Below are positions 36,101-45,867 of a DNA stretch of 64,000 nucleotides, in pieces. The translations under genes were made by a program, and so were the position numbers. The notes below the pieces were generated by a model, which saw nothing but the letters and a program-made list of their open reading frames with translations, was not told where the DNA came from and did no database searches. How positions within the stretch are numbered: the stretch's first letter is position 1; each line of letters starts with the position of its first letter. The stretch is from Parasponia andersonii (lineage: Eukaryota; Streptophyta; Magnoliopsida; Rosales; Cannabaceae), in the NCBI GenBank assembly GCA_002914805.1, contig JXTB01000061.1, positions 939,215 to 1,003,214 of the forward strand. Direction: 5' to 3'.

Positions 36101-37437
36101 TAAAAAATTAGAAAGCAAAGTGTGTCCCCATACTTGATTGTACATGCTTTTAAGATGCGTATTCCATTATATATCCTGACAAGGTGGATATACTAACTCA
36201 GGTATTTAATGGTATAAATGTCTTATTCAACTTCTTAGCAAAGTTGCTATTAATAAAAGAATGAGTAGCCCCTGAATCTATAAGTACTTTTATAAACAAT
36301 CCACAAATATCCATAATACCTAACATAAATAATGGACAAATAATTAAGCCATATAATAACTATAAGTTAAAGTTGTAAGAGTATATTTGTAACTATAGAG
36401 AGTATATCCTTCGTTTCATATTGAGTCATGGTATAAACTCGGGCTTGAGTCTTCGTTTGACTGCCAGAGTTGTCACTAGTCATTGCCCATTCTACAGTAA
36501 CGAGAGATATGTCCAAGTTTATCATATTTATAGCACACGTTTGTTCCCATATGACACTCCCTTCGATGTTCCTTACCGCACTTAGGGCATGTTGTTTTCT
36601 ACTACTTATTACAATCATCTCTTGTGTTGTTATTATTCCTTTGCTCATGCTTTTTTTTTTTTTTCTGATTTTGTCCCTTGTTTTTCTAAAATTTTGACTT
36701 TCCACAGCCACTATTATTATTTCCTTGTTGTGCTTTGACCTCTTTTTCTACCATCAGTTGGGTCCTCTCCACCAAGAGTGCCTTACTCACTACTACACTA
36801 TATGAATTAAGTATATACAAAATGACAACCTATTTAATTCGGGGTTTCAAACACTCTTCAAAATGTCGAAATCTAGTGGCTTCAGTCGCCACTAGTGTAG
36901 AAGCAAACTTAACCAAATGAGCAAACTCTGCCTCATACTCAATGATTGACTTATTTCGTTGTTCTAATTGTGTGAAATCTCTCTTTTTCTATTGTTGAAC
37001 ACGTTTTGAAAATACTTCTCATAGAAAGCATCTTGAAACATAACCTAAGTGAAGGGTACATCATTTTACTCATGTTGACATTGAATCAGTAGCCATCAGT
37101 CATATGCATCTCCTTGAAACATGTATGCAGCATGTGATACTTTGACCCTATCTGTGCAATTGAGCACAACAAAAGCCTTTTCCATCTCAACTAACAATTT
37201 TTCAGCTTTAAATGGATGAATAGTGCTTTCAAGGGATAGAAGAGATAATTTCTTAAATTTAGAAATAATACTTGGCAATCTCTATTGAGTAGGTGCTCTT
37301 TGTTGCACCTGCCTAAGAGTTGTGATTGCTTACATAAATGCTCCCACTGTTAGTGAGGTTTCAGGTGGCACATTTTGACTAATAGGGTTCGCCTTTGGAT
37401 TTCCATTATTTTGCGATCTAGTACTTGATCCAGTCAT
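33200..37437 (-). pseudogene. Chromovirus A gag-pol (Tekay/Del-like)
   Basis: The reading starts MTGSSTRSQNNG at 37437. Gag runs through ESTIHPFKAEKLLVEMEKAF to a zinc knuckle CYKYDKLGHISRYC near 36500. The protease has LIDSGATHSFIN near 36270. Reverse transcriptase has [15 protein letters not shown] and [10 protein letters not shown], but its active site reads FIDG rather than FIDD, with Gly at 35301-35303. RNase H and integrase follow. The C terminus has HNVFYVSMLRKYVLNP, then TIGEATWE and EEDMCAKYLNLF, as in chromodomain-bearing plant elements. Stops and frameshifts are numerous. It would have encoded the capsid and enzymes for copying and inserting the element. Confidence 0.85.
34455..34576. 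repeat. Perfect 61-bp tandem duplication in pol
   Basis: Two identical 61-bp copies starting AATTTCCTTCTTTAATTC lie in the integrase part of chromovirus A. The length shifts the frame. Identity between copies in an otherwise decayed gene points to a recent slippage event or an assembly error. Confidence 0.95.
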
Positions 37438-37647
37438 TCTTAACTAAAGAGAAAAGAAGAATCTTAGTTTTTATAAACCGATTATGCCTAAATATGAAAT
37501 ACTAAGTGTATACACATATAATCTTCACAGAATAAACTTACAGTGTAATATAAATAAACTGTAATATTTAACAATACAAGATGGCAGCAAATTTGCTCTT
37601 AGTGACACAATGTAGTAGTCTAGAAAAGTCTATAGAATCATTTAAAA

Positions 37648-37664
37648 CTATGCTCTGATACTAT
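37648..37664 (-). promoter_or_regulatory. Primer binding site of chromovirus A
   Basis: The minus strand reads TAGTATCAGAGCATAG just after the 5' LTR, one base off the TGGTATCAGAGC that pairs with initiator methionine tRNA. It would prime minus-strand DNA synthesis. Confidence 0.8.
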
Positions 37665-37668
37665 ATAA

Positions 37669-39153
37669 TTATAACACCCCCTTAGTTTAAGTTTATTAGA
37701 TTAGAAGATGTTATCATTGAAATTTCTTAAGGAATATATTTTTATAAAATAATTATCTCATTAAAGTCTCTATTAAATTCATAAAAGAAATACTAACAGT
37801 AATTTGAAAGTCACGAAAGCTAAAGAAAACTTCTAAAAAAAATATAAAATATCATTAATAGAAAATAAAGACTAAAAAATGTTCATTCAATTAAAATATA
37901 GAATCCCATAACAGTGTTTATTGATAGAATTTCAACACACTAACAACGTATAATAAAAAATTTATTATTATTTAATTAAAATATTATTAGTTCTGAAACT
38001 TTTTGAGATTAAATTAGACATCTCTAGAAATATCTAAAAAAATAAAAGAGTACAAAAATAAATTTTGAGCTCTTTCTAAAAATTCGTAGGAAACAAAAAT
38101 CAGTTTTCTGTGAAAACAAAACAGTGGCATATTTATGCTAAGGAATATTAAAATCACAAAATAATTATTAAATCTATGCTTAATCACATAAATACAATTA
38201 ATTAAGACTTATTGTCATACCTAAAGAAAAACAATTAAATAAACAATTGGAAGAAGTATGCAGAGAGATTTTTTGCTCAAAGTTAATAATAGTGACAAAA
38301 ATCTTGTAATTCTTGGATTTAGATTTTTTTTTTTTTTGGAGATTAAAAATTTAAAGATGGAGAAATAGACAAAAGATGATACTTAGAGAATTTATTTCTA
38401 TGTATTTTTTTAGAGAGATGAAAAAGAAATTGAGGTAACTATGGTTTAGAGAAGAATAGAAACATAAATATTAATATCACTATATATATAATTGAAATCC
38501 TAGTGGAATTAAACTTTATGTTCCCTTTATTTTATTTTATTTTATATAAAAACATATAAAGACTCAAGGCAATACCATTTTTTTATTTGATAATTACATT
38601 CACAAATTTCAAATTTATATATATATATAATTTCTATTTAAATATTGATATATATATATATGTATGTTTTATGAAATTCAAAAATAAAACAATGACATAA
38701 ATGATTTCTTCCTCTTTTTTTCACACTACACTTAAATTATATATATATATATATATATTATAATTAAATACTACATTTTGTCAATTTAATATTAATAACA
38801 ACAATTACTTATTTAAATAACTTCTAATAAATATATTAGATTATACTAATCATATTTTTTTTTAATTTTAAGAATATACAAAAAGTTTAGTAGGCATGTA
38901 AGATAATTAGATTAATAGTACACTTATAATAAAAAGTGAAACAACGAACGAAAATTCACAACATATAGTAAATGTAAATTTTACGTGATAATTTTTATAT
39001 TAGGGCACATATATGTCGATCGAGCATTGTTGGACATTATTACTGCATAGAACTATGTTAGACACAAATACTATATAAATTTAAAAATATTAAATACAAT
39101 TATTAACAAATAATACTTAACAATTCTAGGGCATTCTAATAATATCTATTACA
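37669..39153 (-). mobile_element. 5' LTR of Tekay-like chromovirus A (copy b)
   Basis: This 1485-bp LTR starts on the minus strand at TGTAATAGATATTATTAG and ends near GGGGGTGTTATA, next to the primer binding site. It is followed on the right by CCATC and intact transposase sequence. Divergence from copy a is high, so the insertion is old. Confidence 0.85.
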
Positions 39154-39304
39154 CCATCTGTTGCCAATCCCTGACACATATTTCTAAAAATTGCTGCAAA
39201 GGATGGGTATCATTAGTCAAATTCTTTCTAAGGCAATCCATCTATGGAATGTTTCAAAACACCATCTTTTTTCGGTCTCTTAGAATCATTCCACCTTGTG
39301 TCTT
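39154..39304 (-). repeat. Duplicated transposase fragment, copy 2
   Basis: This is the in-place copy of the TNP2 segment, continuous with transposase sequence upstream. It matches 32965-33114. Confidence 0.85.
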
Positions 39305-40105
39305 TTGAAGTATTGCTGGAACTATACAATCTTTTCAATCAAGAAGTAAGAGGAAAATAACGCATGACCTTATTCGGAACTTTCTTTCCCTTATCCCACC
39401 GACTTTCCCTACATACTAGAAACTTGTCTAAATTGGTATTCTCTTTCCAGAACAATGTATAATCATGCTTACACACGTGAATGTACTCATAACCTGGACC
39501 AATATTATGCAACTTTATCTTCACCTCGTAATGCGATAGGTAAAATTGTCCCTTCTGGAAGTGCTTCGAATAACATCTTCAACAAAATGTCGAATGACTT
39601 GTTACTCCACTTATTTAGCACTTTTATATGCATCAACTTAACAAGAAAGTTAAGTGATGAAAACTTTGTTCACCTAGAATACAACTTCCTCTCCATCTCT
39701 ATAAACATTTCTTCAAACTGTGATGTGCCTTCAATAGGAACATCATTAGACCATCTCCACATGTATATGACTTGATTCATTTGTACCAGCTAAATCACCT
39801 AGTACATTATGCATTTCATTGCCATGATCATTATTATCATCTCATCATTTGATATTTATAACTTCAAATGATTCGCCATAAAAAGACCATACAATATAAG
39901 ACGGTTGGATACTAAAATGCACTAAGTGCTGCTCAACTATTTTGGGGTCTTAGGATTTCCAATTCAAACAATGCAAGCATGAACATCTTACTTCACTTTA
40001 TGAGTTTACATACGCAACCACCCTTTCCACAAATGCCTTAGTACCTTGTCTATACTGGGGTGATAGTCGATTCCTCAAGCTCATCCAACTCTTGTCTATA
40101 TCCAT

Positions 40106-40734
40106 CTTCGAGTATACAAGTACGATGAAAACATTTAAAGGTAAGTACATGAATCACTAATGCAAGTTTTTCCATGTTCACTCCATCTCTAAAGGGTAAG
40201 GCCCTATCTCATTAAGGATTATTTTGTTCTGTGGTATATCATTCACCTAATCATTTTTTCGTTTACACCAAAATTTCAGTAATATCTTCCTATAATTTCC
40301 CTAAGTATGCTATATATATAGAACACACCCAAAGAACATAGAGATACTATCAAAACTTGATCAAAGAACAGGATTTATAAGTAAACGAAAACACATAACG
40401 TATAATTCCAAACTGTCTAGTTGGGATAAAATAATGTATTAATGTCATAAAATTTGCTAATATACACATTATGACTATAAACAAAAAAAAAAAAAAATAC
40501 AAGCAACATAAGTCATTCCTGGGTAAATATCTTCTTATTAGACAATCATGGGTACAATCTACTAGGAAATGCTTGTCGATGAACAAGGTATAATTATAAA
40601 ATTAACATCACATGTGAATTATTTTAGAATATTGGTACTCATCACAATTGTATAACAACTGCGATGAGCAAGAATATTTCAAATCACTTCAAGTGTGATG
40701 ATCATTCTATTGTGATGGTATTCTTGGTCTACTT
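40106..40734. other. Upstream region of CACTA transposase
   Basis: No gene is seen. The minus strand has a TATA-like CTATATATATAGCATAC near 40305-40321, about 200 bp before the transposase start, which could be its old promoter. Confidence 0.4.
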
Positions 40735-41345
40735 TGTGTTATTTTGGAGCATTTCCAGTATTTTATGTCTATAGGGGTGTTTTGAGTATTTTCAATCTAA
40801 TTACTGTTATTTTTGATATTTTATATCATATATAGATATTTTTGGTAATTTCGCACTGCTATGGATATTTTGGGTATTTTATGTCTCCTACAGGTATTTA
40901 TGACATTTTATGTCTCCTAGGGGTATTTTGGGTATTTCGATCCTCTTAGTGGTATTTTGAGTATTTTCGATCCAATTAGTGGTATTGTTGGTATTTTATA
41001 TCCCATAGGAATATTTTTGGCAATTTTGCGCTACTAGGGATATTTTGGGTATTTTATGTCCCCTACGAGCATTTTTGATATTTTATGTCTCTTAGGGGTA
41101 TTTTCGGTATTTTGATCTCATTAAGGCTATTTTGGTTATTTTACATCTCATAGGGGTATTTTCAATCTCATTTGGCAATTTCACACTACAAAGAGTATTT
41201 TGGGTATTTTATATTCTCTACAGGCACTTGTGGTATTTTATATCTTCTAGGGGTATTTTGGGTATTTTAGATCTCCTAGAAGTATTTTTTGTGTACTTTA
41301 TATTTCATTCGGGTATTTTTGCCATCTTATGCCTCATATGATTAT
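40735..41345. repeat. Minisatellite, ~30-bp unit
   Basis: About 20 loose copies of a unit such as GGGGTATTTTGGGTATTTTA followed by TGTCTCCTA fill about 610 bp. Neighbouring copies alternate between TATGTCTCCTA and CGATCCTCTTAGT endings, hinting at a two-unit higher order. It lies in the right arm of the CACTA element. Confidence 0.85.
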
Positions 41346-41708
41346 TTCTTATTTAACACTTAGTATTTATTTACTACAATTCTAATCTAATATTATTATT
41401 TAATGATAGGTATTATTTTTATTATTATGTCCATTATGAATAATTATTAATTAATGTCATTTTATTATTTTATTAAAAATTATTATGTACATTATAAAAT
41501 CTAAAATTTTTCAAGTGATAAAATTTAAGTGCCATAAAAAAAGGAGAATTTGCACTGTTTTTAGAGGATCCTAACCACTAAAAATCTTCCAAAAGATGGT
41601 ACAAGTTCTCACATTTTTTCGGTGTTCAATATTTTATTATACATTTTAGTATACTAAAATGATGGACACAATTTTCCAAAGTTTTTAAAATAAATAATAC
41701 TCACAGGA

Positions 41709-41761
41709 TACCAAGTACCAAGAGGTATGCATATAAATGTGTACATACTTGGCACTTGGTA
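41709..41761. repeat. Inverted repeat (hairpin)
   Basis: Two 14-bp arms, 41709-41722 and 41748-41761, pair with one mismatch (TACCAAGTACCAAG against CTTGGCACTTGGTA) around a 25-bp loop. Confidence 0.8.
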
Positions 41762-42129
41762 CCAAACGTCTGCATACATGCACACATGAGGCCAAATATT
41801 GAGTGTATGCACATTCACAACACAATAAAACCTACAATAAAAGAGCTAAAAACAATCACAATATAAAATAAGGAATATAAACCAATATATAACATATACT
41901 AAGATAGTTCATTACTAATATAATAACTAAAGAGAGACAATAACCAAACAAAGGCAGAGAGAACCTATTTAAAGATAACATAAACCTAAACTATATTGCA
42001 TTTTTTTTTACAAACTTAGCCATATTGCATCCATATAAACATAAATTAATATCCAGATAATATCAAAAAAAGCTAAAAGAAGTCTAAAAAAATTCACAAA
42101 ATTACTCATAACTAGTTTAAATCCAAAAG

Positions 42130-42540
42130 CCAAAAGAGATTAAATTGCCAATAAAATTGCTCAAAATCCAAGAGATACACAAAGCCAATAGAGATTAAAA
42201 TGCCCAGAAATATGATTAAAATATTCAAAATTCAAGAGGTATATAATATGATCAAAAGATTAAAATGCCTAGAAATATGACCAAAATATTCAAAATTCAA
42301 GAGATATATATTATGATCAAAATGGTCAAAATGAGAGAGAGACACAAGGGCAAAAGAGATTAAAATGCCAATACAAATGCTCAAAATTCAAGTGATACAC
42401 AAAGTCAACAGAGACTAAAATACCCACAAATATGATCAAAATAATCAAACTCTGAGAGATATACAAAGTCAACAGAGACTAAAATGCCTAGAACTATGCT
42501 CAAAATACTCAAAATTTGGGAGATACACAAAGCCAACGAT
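42130..42540. repeat. Minisatellite, ~55-65-bp unit
   Basis: Six or seven copies of a unit with AGAGATTAAAATGCC, then AAATATGATCAAAAT, TCAAAATTCAAGAGATA and CACAAAGCCAA. Its reverse complement contains GAGTATTTTGATCATATTT and GGCATTTTAATCTCT, echoing the words of the 40735-41345 array, so the two arrays may be inverted relatives. Confidence 0.8.
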
Positions 42541-42983
42541 GAATAAAATAGTCATAATCCTCTATAGATAAACAAAGCCAACATATAATCAAATACCATA
42601 AAAACATGAAATGAGAAAAATCTGAGAAGCATAAAGTCACAGAAACCCAGAAACGAGAAGAACCCATAAACCTAGAAACAGAAGGCCATAGAAACTCAAG
42701 AAACACTAACATAAGGCCAAATAAACTGAAGTCTAGAACGAGAGAGGTATTCATACCTTAAACAAAACCAAATCCTTGCCCAAAGAAAAAAAAATACAAA
42801 AAACAAAATCTTTCGCCACGTACTATATATTCGTTGATAGAAAAAAATACTCGTTACAGATACATCAACTGTTGGAATATTATGTCAAAAATGGATTTTA
42901 CTAGCAACTATTTAGTACCGCTCTCTACGTCAGCACACTAGTATTAGTATCTTTTCCAAGCGCATCTAGTATAATGCACGGGG

Positions 42984-43005
42984 AAAGCTGCTCATTCTTG
43001 TAGTA
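42984..43005 (-). repeat. CACTA terminal inverted repeat, right end
   Basis: Read on the minus strand from 43005 it is TACTACAAGAATGAGCAGCT, one base from the expected CACTACAAGAATGAGCAGC form. It marks the probable right end of the CACTA element. The left partner was not found. Confidence 0.6.
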
Positions 43006-43925
43006 AAAATTTAGTTCACTTATATAATTTTGTGCACGGATCAGCTATCCATCTTGATTGATCTATGTTTCCTTTACAAATTTATATTAGAATTGTATTT
43101 TATAGTCATTGCACATTATTATAGATATCTTGTTTTAACCCTTCAAATTTAAAATCAAAACATTCTTATTTGTAATATTGGCTGAAAGATCTTGATCAAT
43201 CGGTCATTTTGACATCTCTTGTGAAAATTTTGACCGAATGAGCTTAAAATGAGACTATATTTTGAAATCAAAATAATTATTTTGCCACATACAAATAAGC
43301 ACTTTTGATTTTAAATTTGAATTTTTTTTTTTTGAAAAAAGATATCCACAATAATTTAGGTACAATTACTTATACTGTTGCCTTCAGGGAAAAAAAAAAA
43401 AACTTCTTAGATTGTTTAGGGATCAAACCATATATAGATCAATTCATCTATTATTTTATTTTTCTAATTCTATTTCTCGTAATTTAAATTAAAATTTACC
43501 TATTGTAATTTGTAAGACGAAGTTGGACAAATATTGATTCGATGAGGCAATTAAAGACGTCACACTGGTATTTTGTACGTACCCAACGGCGTCATGACAT
43601 GTAGCACTAAAAACTTTTGTTGGAAGTTTCAAAACATGACAAAACTTTGAAGCCCCGCCATTGGCCACTTCAATGTCAAAGTCACAACCTCCGTGTCCGT
43701 ATACATACATAGGTGACCACCACAAAATTAAGTGATCAAGTGAAAACACAGCGAAGGCGCACGTGAACGTGTTACAAGAAAATATCATATGTAAACGTTT
43801 TGAATCACAACAATATAGTCATATCCTTCAATTAATTTTTTTTTTGCAAAAATTAATTCATATCCTTTGATTGAATTGTATACATTGTTTTGATAAAATT
43901 GTATACATCGTACTTTATTTATAGC
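43006..43925. other. Intergenic
   Basis: No supported gene. A 99-codon frame at 43489-43788 on the minus strand has no family resemblance, splice sites or promoter that I can see. Confidence 0.4.
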
Positions 43926-43929
43926 CTGT

Positions 43930-44095
43930 TCATTTGGTAATATTAAAGTTACTTCAATTGTTAAAAGGTAGGATTATAACTGGTTTTTGCCAGGTGTTAT
44001 GGGTTCGAGTCGTATGTACCATAAGGATTGAGAGTTTTAAACGGTATCTGAGATTATTGTTGAATAAACTAGAATATGTTATATAAAATAGCACA
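43930..44095 (+). mobile_element. tRNA-derived SINE (decayed)
   Basis: A good B box (GGGTTCGAGTCGTA) lies at about 44010-44023. An A box-like GTTACTTCAATTGTTAAAAGG lies about 60 bp upstream. A short body follows. The head resembles the other SINEs in the window but the tail is not clearly conserved. Confidence 0.5.
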
Positions 44096-45700
44096 ATTAT
44101 TGGTAATTCAATTAAATATTATGAATATTTGATAACGCATAATATCACATTTGCTTGGTTCTAGTTGGATGAAAATAAATTAGACAGATTTTTTTGAGTG
44201 CTTAATATTGTAGTGAAGGAATTGAGGAGCTAAACTAATTAGTAGCGTGACATCATTACCCTCTAGCTTGTGTTGAGTGCTGTTACAAGGTGTTTGCCGA
44301 TGAAAATAGCGGTTAGATTGTCACCACAAAATGTAGAGGTTAACATTAATACTCTAATTTCTCTTACATATGCCTCAAATATGCATTTGAGGTTTTGTGA
44401 TTAAGTATTTGTTAATGGATGAGAAATATAAAATTTTAATCACCAGCTAATTCGTCTGCTATATATTTTTTTTGAAAATAGCTAATTCGTTTGCTATATA
44501 CCATTTTGATATTACTATAAACCATACGAGATGTATATATTTATATATATATATATATATAAATGTACCGAAATTCGGGAAAGATTTAATTTGATGGTTC
44601 AGATATATAGACTAATTCTGATTCCTAAATTTAAAAATGAGCGGACTTTTGGGTCGTTCTTCACCACCCACCCCCCCTCTTTTTTTTTTTCAGTAATATT
44701 GATTCACTCGAATGAGGATAAAAATCGTGTGGAGTGAGCCGAAAAAAGAAAAATTACACTAAAAGTGGTCCAAAGTGGTACGCATCATGATCTTAATCAA
44801 ATGTCCATGTCCATGTCCATCTAGGTTAGTAGGTACGTAACTCAAAGTAATTCATTATCTACAAACCTAGTAGATTCATAAATCCACAATTAATGATCAA
44901 ATAAAGAAAAAGAAATTAATGATATAGATTCACGTTATACATATAACGCGTAAGTAGAAAGGGCGCCGTCACACGTAGAAAAACACAATCTTCACAGTTC
45001 TACTGGTCTGCCCGAGTTTGACACTGCTTCCCTTAAATTACATACCAATAAGGGAAAATGAAGCAAACTATATATCTGGCTAAAATTAGAAAATATTAAA
45101 AAAAAAAAAAGAAAAGAAAAACATTTATATTCTCGTGCTGGTCAAAATTATCAATATAAATAACTTTTTGGGGAAAGTAAATTTAGCTTTGCATATACAT
45201 TATATATTAATACAACAGATCACAGGGGCGAGAACCCGGACAGCAGAAAAGGTCTTGCAATTGCATGATTCGAAGGGCAATTCAGTAATTTTTGTTTCTG
45301 TCCAGTGTCCCACTCGCAACTGTTTTTGAATGAGAGAGATGTCTTCAAAACGACAAACCAACCCAAAATAAAAGATTAAAAGTAGTATAGTTTTTTTCTC
45401 TCTCTTTTTCTTTTTGTTTTTTATTTTTTTTTAAGTGGAAAAGTAGTATAGTATTAGACGATGAATATCAAGTCCAGCCAGAAACCAACCAAGGCAACCA
45501 TATATGCCATATTCGCCATTTTCTTCCATATTTCAAAATTTCCATTTTACCCTTTGGTCGTCGGCAGCTGTATTTGGATTCTTGCGAAAAAAAAAAGGGG
45601 AAATTGCCCTACTCTCTATCTTCTTCTTAACCACATGCGCTTTGTTTTTTATGGCGGAGGGTTTGCAGGTGGGGTTTGGCTTTTCTGGCTAACGAGTAGA
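44096..45700. other. Upstream intergenic DNA of the neprosin-family gene
   Basis: No gene is seen. It holds an (AT)n run near 44540-44562, a C-run into T-run near 44668-44690, a short TGTCCA hexamer array at about 44800-44820 and pyrimidine-rich stretches near 45390-45430. Any of these could lie in the distal promoter; none is diagnostic. Confidence 0.45.
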
Positions 45701-45712
45701 GAGAGTAAAGTC

Positions 45713-45720
45713 TTTAAATA
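45713..45720 (+). promoter_or_regulatory. TATA-like box of neprosin-family gene
   Basis: TTTAAATA lies about 150 bp before the start codon, giving room for a leader of about 120 bases. The leader has a GA-rich run (45836-45862) just before the ATG. Confidence 0.45.
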
Positions 45721-45867
45721 AGCTTGACCCGCCATTTCTCTCCTATGGTTTAAACCAGAGAATCACTCCTCCTCTGCTTCGAGCTCTTCTTTCATCTGGG
45801 TTCACGGGCCAAAAAGCAGAACCTAACTAAGCGAGAGGGGAGAGAAAGATAGAGAGAGAGCTTGAGA

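Larger units (their letters stand above)
29931..40105 (-). pseudogene. CACTA transposase (TNP2-like), split by insertions
   Basis: TNP2 is the catalytic transposase of CACTA elements. The N-terminal part (40105-39154) starts MDIDKSWMSLRNRLSPQYRQ, the transposase-associated domain, and goes on through LMHIKVLNKWSNKSFDILL, YEYIHVCKHDYTLFWKE and VMRYFPLTS, then RWNDSKRS. At codons for LATDG the gene is cut by a retrotransposon with a CCATC duplication. It resumes at 31269 with DGFNPFGNISEAYSMRP and LPPSICIKSKSMILSLL, the core region. ELYALANRSNISAFSYPGC near 30610-30680 resembles the DUF4216 region. An acidic tail ends at a TGA (29931-29933). Stops and shifts are frequent. The domain order is complete, which makes the assignment firm even though the gene is dead. 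Confidence 0.85.
25830..43005 (-). mobile_element. CACTA (En/Spm) DNA transposon, nested and broken
   Basis: The element is defined by two gene remnants on the minus strand, TNP2-type transposase and a Ptta/En/Spm-type second gene, in the order usual for plant CACTA elements. The right end has a near-perfect terminal inverted repeat at 42984-43005. The left subterminal zone (25830-26390) has repeated short motifs such as TTTGCCAACA, CCCGACAGAAA and CACCGGCAAAAG, which look like CACTA subterminal repeats. I cannot find the left terminus or a 3-bp target-site duplication. Two LTR elements inserted into it, so the original would have been roughly 7-8 kb. It is not functional. Confidence 0.75.

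Noticed and set aside
40735-41345. CRISPR-like array of regular repeats
   Set aside because: Units are degenerate and contiguous with no unique spacers, and this is plant DNA; it is a minisatellite.
43489-43788. 99-codon frame on the minus strand
   Set aside because: A long frame for its setting, but I recognise no domain, promoter or neighbouring exon.
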